Assembly (NCBI GenBank): GCA_021841025.1
Contig: JAKBWA010000029.1
Location: forward strand, 1-64,000
DNA length: 64,000 nt
Origin: Bacillota bacterium
Lineage (GTDB): Bacteria; Bacillota; Sulfobacillia; Sulfobacillales; Sulfobacillaceae
Reading direction: 5' to 3'
Below the pieces are notes generated by a model. The model saw only the letters and a program-made list of their open reading frames with translations. It was not told the origin of the DNA and ran no database searches. Shown in pieces: positions 34,271 through 44,343 of the stretch (position 1 is the stretch's first letter; each line of letters starts with the position of its first letter). The position numbers and the translations under genes were made by a program.

Positions 34271-34642
34271 TTATAGCACTTCAGGTGCCAAAGAAATGAT
34301 TTTCATAAAATCATGCTCGCGCAATTCACGGGCCACCGGTCCAAAAATACGCGTGCCCCGTGGTTCCTTTTCGTCGCCCCGAAGAATGACTGCTGCGTTT
34401 TCATCAAACTTAATGTAAGACCCGTCAACCCTTCTCCGGCCAGTTTTTGTGCGGACAATGACCGCCTTCACAACGTCACCTTTCTTGACCACGCCCCCGG
34501 GCGTTGCCTGCTTTACAGACGCTACAATAATATCGCCAATATTCCCGTACCGTCTAAAGGATCCACCCAGAACGCGGATGCACATAATCTCTTTAGCTCC
34601 GGTATTATCCGCCACACCGAGCCGTGTTTGTGGTTGAATCAC
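34271..34642 (-). CDS. rplN: 50S ribosomal protein L14
   Basis: 123 residues from a GTG at 34642 ([18 protein letters not shown]). The frame is open to 34681, but this GTG has AAGGAGGG eight bases upstream and gives the standard length. It lies at the 50S-30S interface. Confidence 0.95.
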   Translation of the reverse strand: MIQPQTRLGVADNTGAKEIMCIRVLGGSFRRYGNIGDIIVASVKQATPGGVVKKGDVVKAVIVRTKTGRRRVDGSYIKFDENAAVILRGDEKEPRGTRIFGPVARELREHDFMKIISLAPEVL

Positions 34643-34697
34643 AAGGTTTCCCTCCTTTCCTTTCACTCTCTGCTTTTTCACGCACTATCCGAATCCT

Positions 34698-34961
34698 CTA
34701 GATCTCGCTGCGCCGAATGACCTTTATCACGCGCCAATGCTTTTCCTTCGACAACGGACGTGTTTCTTCAATACGGACCACATCACCCGTCCGGCACTCG
34801 TTTTCTTCATCATGAGCTTTAAACCGTTTCGTCCGCCGCATGGTTCGCCCGTAAATCGGATGACGCACCAACGATTCCACAGCTACCACAACGGTTTTAT
34901 TCATTTTGTCGCTGACAACCGTACCTTCACGGATTTTTCTTTTACCTGGTACCTGTTCCAT
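34698..34961 (-). CDS. rpsQ: 30S ribosomal protein S17
   Basis: 87 residues with an OB fold. [20 protein letters not shown] and [20 protein letters not shown] are diagnostic. Confidence 0.97.
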   Translation of the reverse strand: MEQVPGKRKIREGTVVSDKMNKTVVVAVESLVRHPIYGRTMRRTKRFKAHDEENECRTGDVVRIEETRPLSKEKHWRVIKVIRRSEI

Positions 34962-34976
34962 CTCGCACTGCCCTCC

Positions 34977-35180
34977 CTACTTTGCGTTTTGCCGGAGCTC
35001 TCGCTCACGGATGATTGTGTGCACCCGGGCTATATCCTTGCGCACCTGGCGAACACGCATCGGGTTCTCTAATTGGGCCGTAGCAAGTTGAAATCTCAGT
35101 CGGAAAAGCTCTTCTTTTAACGCCCGCAATTTAGCTTGAAGCTCTTCATGATCGAGCTCCCGAATCTCTTTAGGCTTCAT
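34977..35180 (-). CDS. rpmC: 50S ribosomal protein L29
   Basis: 67 residues from the ATG at 35180 ([15 protein letters not shown]), which has GGAGGGG seven bases upstream; a GTG at 35186 would add two residues. It overlaps rplP by 11 bases. L29 is two long helices near the tunnel exit, where trigger factor and SRP dock. Confidence 0.95.
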   Translation of the reverse strand: MKPKEIRELDHEELQAKLRALKEELFRLRFQLATAQLENPMRVRQVRKDIARVHTIIRERELRQNAK

Positions 35181-35604
35181 GCGCACTCCCCTCCGACTCT
35201 TCGCGTTTTACGAACCGCGTTCTGATTGGCAACTTATGAGCCGCTAGCCGCATTGCCTCACGAGCTACAACCTCAGGAACTCCTGCCAGCTCGAACATAA
35301 TCCGCTGCGGTTTAACCACGGCAACCCAAAATTCAACGTTACCTTTCCCGCTACCCTGCCGGGTTTCCGCAGGTTTCTTGGTCACGGGTTTGTCGGGGAA
35401 AATGGTAATCCAGACTTTACCTCCGCGACGGATATAACGCGTTAACGCTACACGAGCAGCTTCAATTTGCCGATCGGTAATCCACGCCGGTTCTAAAGCC
35501 TGAAGTCCATACTCGCCGAAAACCACCCGATTGCCTCGATGAGCCGTGCCTTTCATTCGGCCCCGATGCATTTTGCGGTACTTGGTACGCTTCGGCTGCA
35601 ACAA
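35170..35604 (-). CDS. rplP: 50S ribosomal protein L16
   Basis: 144 residues. [19 protein letters not shown] and [20 protein letters not shown] are diagnostic. It helps organise the A-site tRNA region of the 50S subunit. Confidence 0.97.
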   Translation of the reverse strand: MLQPKRTKYRKMHRGRMKGTAHRGNRVVFGEYGLQALEPAWITDRQIEAARVALTRYIRRGGKVWITIFPDKPVTKKPAETRQGSGKGNVEFWVAVVKPQRIMFELAGVPEVVAREAMRLAAHKLPIRTRFVKREESEGSAHEA

Positions 35605-35606
35605 TT

Positions 35607-36284
35607 TTACCGACCTCCCTCTTGAGCCACCCGGACCTGTTTCTTCGCAGCGGGCAGCACCTGTCCTTTAAAGATCCAGACCTTCACACCAATTATGCCG
35701 TACGTCGTCCGGGCTTCTGCAAATCCGTAGTCGATATCAGCCCGCAATGTATGCAAAGGAATCGATCCATCCCACGACCATTCACGCCGTGCAATTTCAG
35801 CTCCACCCAAACGTCCGCTAACCATAATCTTGATGCCTTTTACAGCACTAGCCCGCATAGTTCGCGTGATAGACTGCTTCATAGCTCGCTTAAACGCAAT
35901 CCGCCGCTCCAACTGATTTGCCACGTTTTCCGCGACCAGTTGTGCGTCAGCATCCGGGGCCTTTACCTCAAGAATATTGAGATTCACGTTCCTACCCGTC
36001 AGCTTCTCAAGGTCCTTGCGCAACGCATCGACCCCAACGCCACCCTTACCAATCACCATTCCGGGCTTTCCTGTGTGCACACTGATCTTGAGCTTCTTCG
36101 CCGATCCCCGCTCAATCTCCACTCGTGCAATGCCCGCAGAGCGATGACGCTTTTTAATAAACCGACGGATGGCCAAATCCTCGCCCAACAGTGCTGGCGT
36201 CTCCTTGCGACCGCCATACCATTTTGAATCCCAGTCTTTGACAATTCCGAGTCGCAGACCCTTTGGATGAATTTTTTGCCCCAT
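35607..36284 (-). CDS. rpsC: 30S ribosomal protein S3
   Basis: 225 residues, with a KH domain ([20 protein letters not shown]) and the C-terminal S3 domain ([20 protein letters not shown]). It lines the mRNA entry tunnel. Confidence 0.97.
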   Translation of the reverse strand: MGQKIHPKGLRLGIVKDWDSKWYGGRKETPALLGEDLAIRRFIKKRHRSAGIARVEIERGSAKKLKISVHTGKPGMVIGKGGVGVDALRKDLEKLTGRNVNLNILEVKAPDADAQLVAENVANQLERRIAFKRAMKQSITRTMRASAVKGIKIMVSGRLGGAEIARREWSWDGSIPLHTLRADIDYGFAEARTTYGIIGVKVWIFKGQVLPAAKKQVRVAQEGGR

Positions 36285-36293
36285 AATTCCCTC

Positions 36294-36647
36294 CTAGCTA
36301 TTCTCTCTAGGTCGCAGCACGACGGAAATGTGACTCGTCCGCTTCAAAATCGAAAAGGCCTGGCCTCGGCTTCGCGGATGAATTCTCTTTAGAGTCGGGC
36401 CTCCGTCGACCCAGACCGCGTGAACATACAGTTCTCTGGGATCCATGTCGTAATTGTGTTGCGCATTGGCCACTGCGCTATCGATCAACTTCGCAACCAC
36501 CACTGATGCCCTCTTGGGAGTGTGACGCAAAATTGCCTTAGCGTCTCGAATGTCTTTTCCTCGTATCAGGTCCACTACAACCCGCACTTTGCGCGGCGCA
36601 ATGCGAACATGGCGCACATGAGCCCGAGCCTCCGCTATGTCTGCCAT
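36294..36647 (-). CDS. rplV: 50S ribosomal protein L22
   Basis: 117 residues. [19 protein letters not shown] and the extended hairpin ending [20 protein letters not shown] line the exit tunnel, the region where macrolide-resistance changes occur. Confidence 0.97.
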   Translation of the reverse strand: MADIAEARAHVRHVRIAPRKVRVVVDLIRGKDIRDAKAILRHTPKRASVVVAKLIDSAVANAQHNYDMDPRELYVHAVWVDGGPTLKRIHPRSRGQAFSILKRTSHISVVLRPRENS

Positions 36648-36662
36648 ATAGATGCCATCTCC

Positions 36663-36947
36663 TTATTTCAGAGCAGTGGACCGCTCAGTCTTATTCCCAT
36701 GACCCTTAAATGTCCGGGTTGGAGCAAATTCACCGAGCTTGTGTCCCACCATCTCTTCACTAATATAAATTGGCACGTGCCGCCTGCCGTCATGGATGGC
36801 AATCGTGTGTCCTACCATTGTGGGGACCACCGTGCAGGCCCGAGCCCAAGTTCTAATTACTCGCTTCTCGTTCCTGGCATTTAGAGCCTCCACCTTTTTC
36901 AACACTTTTGCATCAATGTAAGGCCCTTTCTTGGTTGAACGACTCAT
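36663..36947 (-). CDS. rpsS: 30S ribosomal protein S19
   Basis: 94 residues. [20 protein letters not shown] and [20 protein letters not shown] are diagnostic. It forms part of the 30S head with S13. Confidence 0.97.
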   Translation of the reverse strand: MSRSTKKGPYIDAKVLKKVEALNARNEKRVIRTWARACTVVPTMVGHTIAIHDGRRHVPIYISEEMVGHKLGEFAPTRTFKGHGNKTERSTALK

Positions 36948-36950
36948 ACT

Positions 36951-37787
36951 CTACCTCCCTGCCTTTCGCCGTCGCACTATCAATCGATCAGACGGTTTGC
37001 GCTTCTTTCGCGTCTTCTTGCCAAGAGCAGGTTTACCCCATGGTGTCATTGGGTGTTTGTGTCCTACCGGCGCCTTACCCTCACCGCCTCCATGGGGGTG
37101 GTCCACTGGGTTCATGGCACTGCCCCGCACGGTCGGCCTCCATCCCAAGTGCCGCTTACGCCCGGCTTTCCCTAATACAATATTTTCGTGCTCCACATTT
37201 CCGACCTGCCCAATTGTAGCGCGCGCACTTACGGGCACTCGTCTGAGTTCTCCAGAAGGGAGTCTTAACAAGGCATATTTGCCTTCCTTCGCCGCCAATT
37301 GCGCCGAAGTTCCAGCCGACCGCGCCAATTGCGCGCCCTTACCAGGTGTTAGCTCCACATTGTGCACCACGGTTCCCACTGGCACATCCTGCAGCTTTAA
37401 CGAGTTTCCAGGCTTGATGTCTGCGGTGGGGCCTGACATCACGCTATCTCCCACCTTCAATCCAACAGGAGCCAGAATGTAAGCCAGGGTATCGTCTTCG
37501 TATTTCAACAAAGCAATCCGGGCAGTCCGAAAAGGATCATATTCGATCGCCTGGACGGTGGCCACGATACCTTCTTTGGTCCGCTTAAAATCAATTTTCC
37601 GGTACAGACGCTTAGTGCCACCGCCACGATGACGGGTCGTAATACGACCGTGGTTGTTGCGGCCGGCCTTGCGGGGCCTGCCCTCCACCAGGGTTTTCTC
37701 CGGCTCCGTCTTGGTGATCTCCTCGAACGTCGACACTGTCATGTGCCGCACCCCAGGAGACGTTGGTTTCATTTTCCTTACTGCCAC
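36951..37787 (-). CDS. rplB: 50S ribosomal protein L2
   Basis: 278 residues. The core [20 protein letters not shown] and the C-terminal [20 protein letters not shown] (with the conserved histidine near the peptidyl transferase centre) are intact. It is needed for subunit association. Confidence 0.98.
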   Translation of the reverse strand: MAVRKMKPTSPGVRHMTVSTFEEITKTEPEKTLVEGRPRKAGRNNHGRITTRHRGGGTKRLYRKIDFKRTKEGIVATVQAIEYDPFRTARIALLKYEDDTLAYILAPVGLKVGDSVMSGPTADIKPGNSLKLQDVPVGTVVHNVELTPGKGAQLARSAGTSAQLAAKEGKYALLRLPSGELRRVPVSARATIGQVGNVEHENIVLGKAGRKRHLGWRPTVRGSAMNPVDHPHGGGEGKAPVGHKHPMTPWGKPALGKKTRKKRKPSDRLIVRRRKAGR

Positions 37788-37806
37788 GTTCAGGCCTCCT
37801 TAAATG

Positions 37807-38094
37807 TCAGACACTTTCAAAAATGTCGATGCTTTCACCAGGAGCTAAGGTTACGACAGCCTTCTTGCGCCGGGTTGTGCGCCCGACAATCATTCCGCGA
37901 CGTTTCTCTTTGCTAGGACGCCACAAGGTGTTCACCTTGACCACGTGCACCTTAAAGATCTCTTCTACAGCGTGGCGTATTTCAATCTTATTCGCCCTCG
38001 GTGAGACCTCAAAGGTGTACTTGTTCAGGCTCATTTGGTCAGTGCTTTCTTCTGTGACAATAGGCCGGATAATAATGTCGTACGCCGTTTTCAT
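37807..38094 (-). CDS. rplW: 50S ribosomal protein L23
   Basis: 95 residues. YDIIIRPIVTEESTDQMSLN and KYTFEVSPRANKIEIRHAVE are diagnostic. It lies at the tunnel exit and is the docking site for trigger factor and SRP. Its ATG overlaps the rplD stop. Confidence 0.97.
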   Translation of the reverse strand: MKTAYDIIIRPIVTEESTDQMSLNKYTFEVSPRANKIEIRHAVEEIFKVHVVKVNTLWRPSKEKRRGMIVGRTTRRKKAVVTLAPGESIDIFESV

Positions 38095-38717
38095 CGACCA
38101 AACACCTCTTCCACTCGTGCTACCGCCTCTGCATCAAGTACTATCTGATGATACCGAAGAAGGCTGTAAGCATTTAAATTGTCCGTTGTAATGGTATGGA
38201 CCTGGGCGAAGTTCCTGGATGCAAGCTTCCAGTTCTCATTGGGTCGAGCCGTGATAAACAACACATTACGACCTAAACCCAAGGTATCTAGAGCTTTGAG
38301 GACATGTTTAGTCTTGATCTCGGGCACCATAAGCTCCGTCACCACACGCAATTCATCCGATGCAAGTTTTGCACTGAGGGCTTGTCGCAGCGCAGCACGG
38401 CGCATTTTACGCGGAAACTTCAATGAGTAATCACGAGGATGCGGACCAAACACTACTCCTCCATGACGCCAATGAGGAGCCCGTGTTGTCCCTGCCCGAG
38501 CCCGACCTGTGCCCTTTTGCCGCCAGGGCTTACGTCCACCGCCACGAACTTCCGATCGGGTCTTAGTGTCAGCCCTGCCACTCCTTTGATTTGCCTCAAA
38601 AGCAACAATGGCCTGGTGAAGCAACGCATGATTTACCGGGGCGCCAAATACAGTGTCGGAAAGTTGCAATTCACCTGCAACCTGCCCTTCCAGATCATAT
38701 ATACTGACGGTCGGCAT
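38091..38717 (-). CDS. rplD: 50S ribosomal protein L4
   Basis: 208 residues. The extended loop (RSEVRGGGRKPWRQKGTGRA) reaches the tunnel constriction. In E. coli L4 represses the S10 operon; I did not recognise the corresponding leader here. It overlaps rplW by 4 bases. Confidence 0.97.
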   Translation of the reverse strand: MPTVSIYDLEGQVAGELQLSDTVFGAPVNHALLHQAIVAFEANQRSGRADTKTRSEVRGGGRKPWRQKGTGRARAGTTRAPHWRHGGVVFGPHPRDYSLKFPRKMRRAALRQALSAKLASDELRVVTELMVPEIKTKHVLKALDTLGLGRNVLFITARPNENWKLASRNFAQVHTITTDNLNAYSLLRYHQIVLDAEAVARVEEVFGR

Positions 38718-38719
38718 AT

Positions 38720-39370
38720 CTACATCGCTCCTTTCCGATTTCTAACGGAGTCGCGTACCATGACCAACGACCCCCGTGGACCTGGCACTGCACCGCGCAC
38801 GAGCAACAGGTTGCGCTCGGCATCCACTCTCTCGACCCGGAGTCTAAGTGTCGTTACGCGAGCATGCCCTTTGTGTCCCGGCATTTTACGCCCAGGATGA
38901 ACACGGCCTCCGCCTCCAGACGTACGCGCTCCCAAAGAGCCGACACGCCGATGATATTTGGAGCCATGAGTCGTAGGCCCCCGGCGAAATCCCCAACGCT
39001 TGATCACACCGGCAAATCCCTTGCCCTTGCTGGTCCCGGTCACATCTACAATATCTCCAGCAACAAACGCTTCCTCTACCCGAACTTCTGATCCCGGCTG
39101 TAAGTCTGTCGCTCCCGGAATTCGAAATTCTCGCACGTACCGTACGGGCGCCACTCCAATTTTCTCGAAGTCTTTGAGTTGAGGACGAGCCACTTTGTGG
39201 GGTTTAATAAAACCCATCCCCAGTTGAACTGCTTCATATCCGTCCTTGTCCATGGTCCTAATCCGCAGCACCCTATTAGGCTCGGTATGAATTACGGTAA
39301 CAGGCACAGCACGGCCTTGGTCATCAAACACCTGGGTCATGCCCACCTTAATGCCAATAATCCCCTTCAT
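38720..39370 (-). CDS. rplC: 50S ribosomal protein L3
   Basis: 216 residues from the ATG at 39370 (MKGIIGIKVGMTQVFDDQG), with GGAGG upstream; the frame is open further but would overlap rpsJ. GTSKGKGFAGVIKRWGFRRG and THGSKYHRRVGSLG are diagnostic. It assembles early near the peptidyl transferase centre. Confidence 0.96.
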   Translation of the reverse strand: MKGIIGIKVGMTQVFDDQGRAVPVTVIHTEPNRVLRIRTMDKDGYEAVQLGMGFIKPHKVARPQLKDFEKIGVAPVRYVREFRIPGATDLQPGSEVRVEEAFVAGDIVDVTGTSKGKGFAGVIKRWGFRRGPTTHGSKYHRRVGSLGARTSGGGGRVHPGRKMPGHKGHARVTTLRLRVERVDAERNLLLVRGAVPGPRGSLVMVRDSVRNRKGAM

Positions 39371-39383
39371 AATTTCCTCCCGC

Positions 39384-39692
39384 CTACATCTTAATCTCGA
39401 CATCCACTCCGGCCGGGAGATCCAGACGCATGAGCGCATTCACGGTTTTTTGACTGGGATCCATAATGTCAATTAAACGTTTGTGAATCCTGCGCTCAAA
39501 CTGCTCGCGAATGTCTTTCTCGCCGTTTGGAGCGGTTAGAACGGTATACACCTTTTTCTCCGTAGGCAACGGTACCGGACCGGAGACCGCGGCGCCATTG
39601 CGCCGCGCCGTCTCCACTATTGTCGCCGCGGATTTGTCAACAATCTCATAATCATAACCCTTTAGCCGTATCCTAATTTTTTGCTGGGCCAC
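39384..39692 (-). CDS. rpsJ: 30S ribosomal protein S10
   Basis: 102 residues, first gene of the S10 cluster. [20 protein letters not shown] and [20 protein letters not shown] are typical. It also serves as NusE in antitermination. Only 19 bases separate it from tuf, so the str and S10 clusters are fused. Confidence 0.97.
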   Translation of the reverse strand: MAQQKIRIRLKGYDYEIVDKSAATIVETARRNGAAVSGPVPLPTEKKVYTVLTAPNGEKDIREQFERRIHKRLIDIMDPSQKTVNALMRLDLPAGVDVEIKM

Positions 39693-39711
39693 TGTTAGTT
39701 CCCCCTTGCCT

Positions 39712-40914
39712 TTATGCTAATATTTGGGTCACTACGCCAGCGCCCACAGTACGCCCTCCTTCGCGAATAGCGAAGCGAAGACCTTCTTCCATAGCAATCG
39801 GTGCAATCAGTTCCACTTCCATCTGAATGTTGTCTCCGGGCATAACCATTTCCACGCCTTCCGGCAGTTTGACAACACCCGTAACATCTGTGGTACGGAA
39901 ATAGAATTGCGGCCTATAGCCGTTAAAAAACGGGGTGTGCCGTCCTCCTTCGTCTTTGGTCAGCACATACACCTCAGCCTTATATTTCGTGTGCGGGTGA
40001 ATGCTTCCGGGTTTTGCCAGCACCTGTCCCCGTTCTACTTCGTCCTTATCGACCCCACGCAACAGACATCCTATATTGTCCCCGGCCACTGCCTGATCGA
40101 GCGTCTTCCGAAACATTTCCACACCGGTAACGACTGTCTTCTTAGCCGTTTCAACCAAGCCGACAATTTCTATTTCTTCACCAACCTTGATTGTACCGCG
40201 TTCAACACGCCCTGTTACCACGGTCCCACGACCCGTAATGGACATCGTGTCCTCAACCGGCATCAAAAATGGGCGATTGGTGTCTCGCTCTGGAGTTGGA
40301 ATGTAATCGTCAACGGCATCCATAAGTTCCCAAATCTTTCCACACCATTCACAATCCCGCTTGCCGCAACCACATTCGAGTGCCTTCAAGGCTGAGCCAG
40401 CCACTACCGGGATGTCATCGCCGGGGAATTCATAGCTGCTAAGAAGTTCACGAACCTCGATCTCGACAAGTTCCATTAACTCGGGGTCATCCACCATATC
40501 ACTCTTGTTCAAGAAAACGACAATATTGGGAACACCCACCTGCCGCGCCAAAAGAATGTGCTCTCGCGTCTGCGGCATTGGTCCGTCCGCCGCGGACACC
40601 ACTAAAATAGCTCCATCCATCTGTGCTGCGCCAGTGATCATGTTCTTGACATAGTCAGCGTGGCCTGGGCAGTCAACGTGAGCGTAGTGACGCTTGTCGG
40701 TCTCATACTCCACATGAGCCGTGGCAATAGTAATTCCCCGCTCACGCTCCTCAGGCGCCCGATCAATTTGGTCATAAGCTGTAAATTCAGCCTGCCCACG
40801 TGACGCCAGTACCCTGGTGATGGCTGCAGTCAAGGTTGTCTTACCATGGTCAACGTGACCGATTGTTCCCACGTTCACGTGGGGCTTTGTTCGCTCATAC
40901 TTCTTCTTCGCCAT
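39712..40914 (-). CDS. tuf: Elongation factor Tu
   Basis: 400 residues, GTPase delivering aminoacyl-tRNA. P-loop GHVDHGKT (residues 19-26), switch [12 protein letters not shown], and NKSD for guanine binding are intact. Compared with E. coli there is a changed and lengthened segment after SALKALE: residues 181-191 read [11 protein letters not shown], four cysteines (181, 183, 188, 191) that could bind a metal. The ribosome binding site is AAGGAGG. It lies between fusA and rpsJ. Confidence 0.98.
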   Translation of the reverse strand: MAKKKYERTKPHVNVGTIGHVDHGKTTLTAAITRVLASRGQAEFTAYDQIDRAPEERERGITIATAHVEYETDKRHYAHVDCPGHADYVKNMITGAAQMDGAILVVSAADGPMPQTREHILLARQVGVPNIVVFLNKSDMVDDPELMELVEIEVRELLSSYEFPGDDIPVVAGSALKALECGCGKRDCEWCGKIWELMDAVDDYIPTPERDTNRPFLMPVEDTMSITGRGTVVTGRVERGTIKVGEEIEIVGLVETAKKTVVTGVEMFRKTLDQAVAGDNIGCLLRGVDKDEVERGQVLAKPGSIHPHTKYKAEVYVLTKDEGGRHTPFFNGYRPQFYFRTTDVTGVVKLPEGVEMVMPGDNIQMEVELIAPIAMEEGLRFAIREGGRTVGAGVVTQILA

Positions 40915-40953
40915 TGCTTAAATCCTCCTTGACATATCTAAAGTTTGCCGGCA

Positions 40954-43029
40954 TCAACGCCGAGCCTTTATAACCTGTTCGGTAACGTGTTTAGGCGCTT
41001 CCTCATAGTGGGCAAATTGCATCGTATACGTGCCCCGCCCTTGCGACCGGGAACGCAAATCGGTCGCATACCCAAACATTTCAGCCAGTGGAACAAATCC
41101 CCGGATAGCTTGTGCTCCACCCGGACGCGGTTCCATTCCTTCGATCCTTCCCCTTCGGGCATTTAGATCGCCTATCACTTCACCCATGTACTCATCCGGA
41201 ACCAAGACCTCAACGGCCATGATCGGTTCCAGCAGTACAGGATTGGCTTTTTGTGCAGCAGCTTTGAAGCCCATTGACCCCGCTATCTTAAACGCCATCT
41301 CACTGGAATCGACCTCGTGGTAGGATCCGTCAAATAGTGTAACACGAACGTCCAATACCGGGTAATCGGCCAACACTCCAGTTTCCATGGCTTCTTTTAC
41401 TCCCGCCTCTACAGCGGGAATATATTCGCGGGGAACAACTCCTCCCACAATTTTGTTCACAAACTCAAAGCCTTGCCCTGGTTCTAGAGGTTCAACTCGT
41501 AACCAAACATGACCATATTGTCCACGGCCACCGCTTTGCCGAATGAATTTACCTTCAGCTTCAACAGTCTTGCGCAAGGTCTCTTTGTAAGCAACTTGCG
41601 GCTTGCCCACATTCGCTTGCACCTTGAATTCGCGAAGTAGCCGGTCCACAATAATTTCCAGGTGCAATTCTCCCATTCCGGCAATAATCGTCTGACCGGT
41701 ATCCGGGTCCGTATACATCCGAAATGTCGGATCTTCTTCGGCTAATTTAGCCAGCGCGGTGCCCATCTTATCCTGGTCGGCTTTTGTCTTTGGTTCGATT
41801 GCTACAGAAATAACCGGCTCAGGAAACACCATAGATTCCAGTAAAATAGGCTGTTGCTCATTGCTTAAGGTATCCCCTGTAGTCGTATCCTTCAAGCCAA
41901 CAGCCGCCGCAATATCGCCGGCGTACACCGTATCAATTTCCTCCCGGTGATTGGCATGCATTTGCAGTATGCGTCCAATACGTTCTCTGCGGCCTTTAGT
42001 TACGTTGAAAACATAGGATCCTGAAGAGAGAGTGCCGGAGTAAACACGAAAGAATGCCAGTTTGCCAACAAACGGATCGGACATAATCTTAAAGGCTAAC
42101 CCTGAAAAAGGTGCTTCGTCTGACACCTCACGAGACGCGGACTCACCGGTGGCTGGATCATGTCCCAGCACGGCACCCACATCCAAGGGCGATGGCAGAT
42201 AATCAACCACAGCGTCCAAAAGGGGCTGAACTCCCTTATTTCGGTAAGAGGATCCACACAGAACCGGCACGAGTTGACTACGTAGGGTGCCCTGGCGCAA
42301 AGCCTTCCGAATTTCCTCCTCGGACAACTCTTCGCCTTCTAGATATTTTTCCATCAAAACATCATCGACGTCAGCCACGGCCTCCAATAACATTTGCCGC
42401 CGCTCTTGAGCAGTGTCTTTCCATTCTTCCGGGATATCGACGTACTCTCCTCGGGTACCCAACTCATCTTCATAAAGGTACGCTTGCATCTTAACGAGAT
42501 CGATGATGCCCTTGAATTGGTCCTCACTGCCCCACGGCCATTGGATTGCCACAGGATTGGCACCAAGACGCGTGTGGATTTGCCAGATTGTATTGCCAAA
42601 ATCAGCCCCGACAATATCCATCTTATTAACATAAGCGATTCGCGGGACATGGTATTTATCAGCCTGTCGCCAAACCGTTTCGGACTGGGGTTCCACACCA
42701 CCTTTTGCATCAAAAACAGCAATGGCTCCATCCAAGACTCGCAAGGAACGCTCCACTTCGACAGTGAAGTCCACGTGGCCGGGCGTATCTATGATGTTGA
42801 TACGGTGATCACGCCATGTGGTTGTGGTAGCAGCAGAGGTAATGGTAATACCCCGCTCCTGCTCTTGTACCATCCAGTCCATCGTGGCCGTTCCTTCATG
42901 AACCTCACCGATCTTATAGGTCCGATGCGTATAGAACAAGATGCGCTCGGTCGTCGTGGTTTTCCCCGCATCAATATGGGCCATGATCCCGATGTTTCGG
43001 GTTCGTTCTAAAGGAAACGCTCGCGCCAT
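40954..43029 (-). CDS. fusA: Elongation factor G
   Basis: 691 residues, translocation GTPase. P-loop [15 protein letters not shown], switch [18 protein letters not shown] and NKMD are present; the C-terminal domain IV has [14 protein letters not shown]. It is the main EF-G form, judged by location in the str operon between rpsG and tuf. Confidence 0.98.
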   Translation of the reverse strand: MARAFPLERTRNIGIMAHIDAGKTTTTERILFYTHRTYKIGEVHEGTATMDWMVQEQERGITITSAATTTTWRDHRINIIDTPGHVDFTVEVERSLRVLDGAIAVFDAKGGVEPQSETVWRQADKYHVPRIAYVNKMDIVGADFGNTIWQIHTRLGANPVAIQWPWGSEDQFKGIIDLVKMQAYLYEDELGTRGEYVDIPEEWKDTAQERRQMLLEAVADVDDVLMEKYLEGEELSEEEIRKALRQGTLRSQLVPVLCGSSYRNKGVQPLLDAVVDYLPSPLDVGAVLGHDPATGESASREVSDEAPFSGLAFKIMSDPFVGKLAFFRVYSGTLSSGSYVFNVTKGRRERIGRILQMHANHREEIDTVYAGDIAAAVGLKDTTTGDTLSNEQQPILLESMVFPEPVISVAIEPKTKADQDKMGTALAKLAEEDPTFRMYTDPDTGQTIIAGMGELHLEIIVDRLLREFKVQANVGKPQVAYKETLRKTVEAEGKFIRQSGGRGQYGHVWLRVEPLEPGQGFEFVNKIVGGVVPREYIPAVEAGVKEAMETGVLADYPVLDVRVTLFDGSYHEVDSSEMAFKIAGSMGFKAAAQKANPVLLEPIMAVEVLVPDEYMGEVIGDLNARRGRIEGMEPRPGGAQAIRGFVPLAEMFGYATDLRSRSQGRGTYTMQFAHYEEAPKHVTEQVIKARR

Positions 43030-43081
43030 AACTGGGAACTCCCTTCCTACCTAACTATCCTGCGGAATTACCGCAAGCTCT

Positions 43082-43552
43082 TTACCAGCGGTAATGCGCA
43101 AAAGCTTTGTTGGCTTCCGCCATACGGTGTGTTTCATCCCGCTTTTTCACTGCACCGCCGCTGTTCTGAGAAGCATCTAAAATTTCATTGGCTAGCCGCT
43201 CTTCCATCGTGCGTTCATGTCGCGCTCTCGCATAGTGTACTAGCCAGCGAACGGCCAACGACATACGCCTTTGAGGCCGCACCTCTATAGGTACCTGATA
43301 GGTGGCACCACCGACTCGCCTGGGTCTTACCTCTAACAGAGGCGTTACGTTTTTTATAGCCTCTTCAAATACTTCCATCACATCTTTTTGACTCTTTTCG
43401 ACGACAATATCGAAAGCACGATATACTATGTGCTCGGATAAACTTTTTTTGCCGCTCATCATCACTTTATTAATCAGCGCAGCCACTTGCGGGCTGTTGT
43501 ACACGGCATCCGGAGCCAATTCGCGAACCCCAGCCGTCCCACGTCTGGGCAT
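43082..43552 (-). CDS. rpsG: 30S ribosomal protein S7
   Basis: 156 residues. [20 protein letters not shown] and [13 protein letters not shown] are signatures. It nucleates assembly of the 30S head. Confidence 0.97.
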   Translation of the reverse strand: MPRRGTAGVRELAPDAVYNSPQVAALINKVMMSGKKSLSEHIVYRAFDIVVEKSQKDVMEVFEEAIKNVTPLLEVRPRRVGGATYQVPIEVRPQRRMSLAVRWLVHYARARHERTMEERLANEILDASQNSGGAVKKRDETHRMAEANKAFAHYRW

Positions 43553-43576
43553 ATTTTTCCTCCTTAAACGACCCTC

Positions 43577-43963
43577 TTATTTCTTGCCTGCGGGCTGATT
43601 CTTTTTAGCACCATATTTCGATCGTCCTTGCGACCGTTTCTGCACGCCACCCGCATCCAAAGTACCTCTAATGACGTGGTAGCGGACGCCCGGCAAATCC
43701 CGAACACGGCCTCCGCGCACCAACACAACCGAGTGCTCCTGAAGATTGTGGCCAACTCCTGGAATGTAGGCCGTAACCTCTTCACCGTTTGTTAAACGCA
43801 CCCGGGCGACTTTTCTGAGCGCCGAGTTGGGTTTCTTGGGCGTCACGGTCTTCACGCTAATGCAGACTCCCCGCTTTTGCGGATTACCTTTTAATGCCGG
43901 AGCGGCGGACTTCTTCTTGGCTTTTTTTCGTCCATGCCGTACCAACTGGTTAATCGTCGGCAT
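43577..43963 (-). CDS. rpsL: 30S ribosomal protein S12
   Basis: 128 residues. [34 protein letters not shown] (with the lysine whose change gives streptomycin resistance) and [16 protein letters not shown] are present in the wild-type form. It acts at the decoding centre. Confidence 0.98.
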   Translation of the reverse strand: MPTINQLVRHGRKKAKKKSAAPALKGNPQKRGVCISVKTVTPKKPNSALRKVARVRLTNGEEVTAYIPGVGHNLQEHSVVLVRGGRVRDLPGVRYHVIRGTLDAGGVQKRSQGRSKYGAKKNQPAGKK

Positions 43964-43979
43964 TCACGCCCACCTCCTT

Positions 43980-44249
43980 TCACTTATCTGGGGGGGTCTC
44001 GGGTAGTAGTAGGGCCGCACACGCAGCACCGACTTCTATTCCGCAAAGCCGACCCAATTCATCCATCGAATCCACATATTCCAGCGGTACACCGCGGGCC
44101 TGACTCTGGGCAACGACTTCTTCAATGACGCGGGGTTCTGCGTCCTTAGCCACAAAAACCCCCACTGCCATTCCCTGAGTCATACGTTTCAAGGTCTCGC
44201 GCATACCCACAACACGCCGGCGACGATTTTTTAATTCGTCAACATCCAC
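43980..44249 (-). CDS. rplGB: L7Ae-like ribosomal protein (YbxF/RplGB type)
   Basis: 89 residues from a GTG at 44249 with GGGAGGAC upstream. The frame is open to 44303, but the start used matches the B. subtilis YbxF N-terminus. GVFVAKDAEPRVIEEVVAQS and LGRLCGIEVGAACAALLL are the L7Ae/L30e signature, a kink-turn RNA-binding protein. It sits between rpoC and rpsL, as in other Firmicutes. Confidence 0.9.
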   Translation of the reverse strand: MDVDELKNRRRRVVGMRETLKRMTQGMAVGVFVAKDAEPRVIEEVVAQSQARGVPLEYVDSMDELGRLCGIEVGAACAALLLPETPPDK

Positions 44250-44293
44250 TGGTCTGTCCTCCCGGCCCTCACAGGCTTTAGACACACTTGCGT

Positions 44294-44322
44294 ATTTTAT
44301 CACCAGGAAATGGGCGTGTCAA
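44294..44322 (-). promoter_or_regulatory. Strong sigma-A promoter of the L7Ae-rpsL transcript
   Basis: TTGACA (44322-44317), a spacer of exactly 17 bases, and TAAAAT (44299-44294) preceded by TG at the extended -10 position. It lies in the short gap after rpoC, inside the hairpin described at 44306-44339. Confidence 0.8.
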
Positions 44323-44339
44323 TTATCACGCCCATTTCC
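44306..44339 (-). repeat. Perfect 13-bp hairpin after rpoC
   Basis: GGAAATGGGCGTG (44306-44318) and its complement (44327-44339) with an 8-base loop. On the minus strand it begins four bases after the rpoC stop. There is no U run afterwards, so it is at best a weak terminator. The promoter -35 TTGACA starts in its loop and runs into the 3' arm. Confidence 0.75.
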
Positions 44340-44343
44340 GGGC

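Noticed and set aside
42111-42494. Long antisense frames inside fusA, rpoB, rpoC and rplB
   Set aside because: These are shadows of strongly biased coding sequence in essential genes with full-length conserved proteins.
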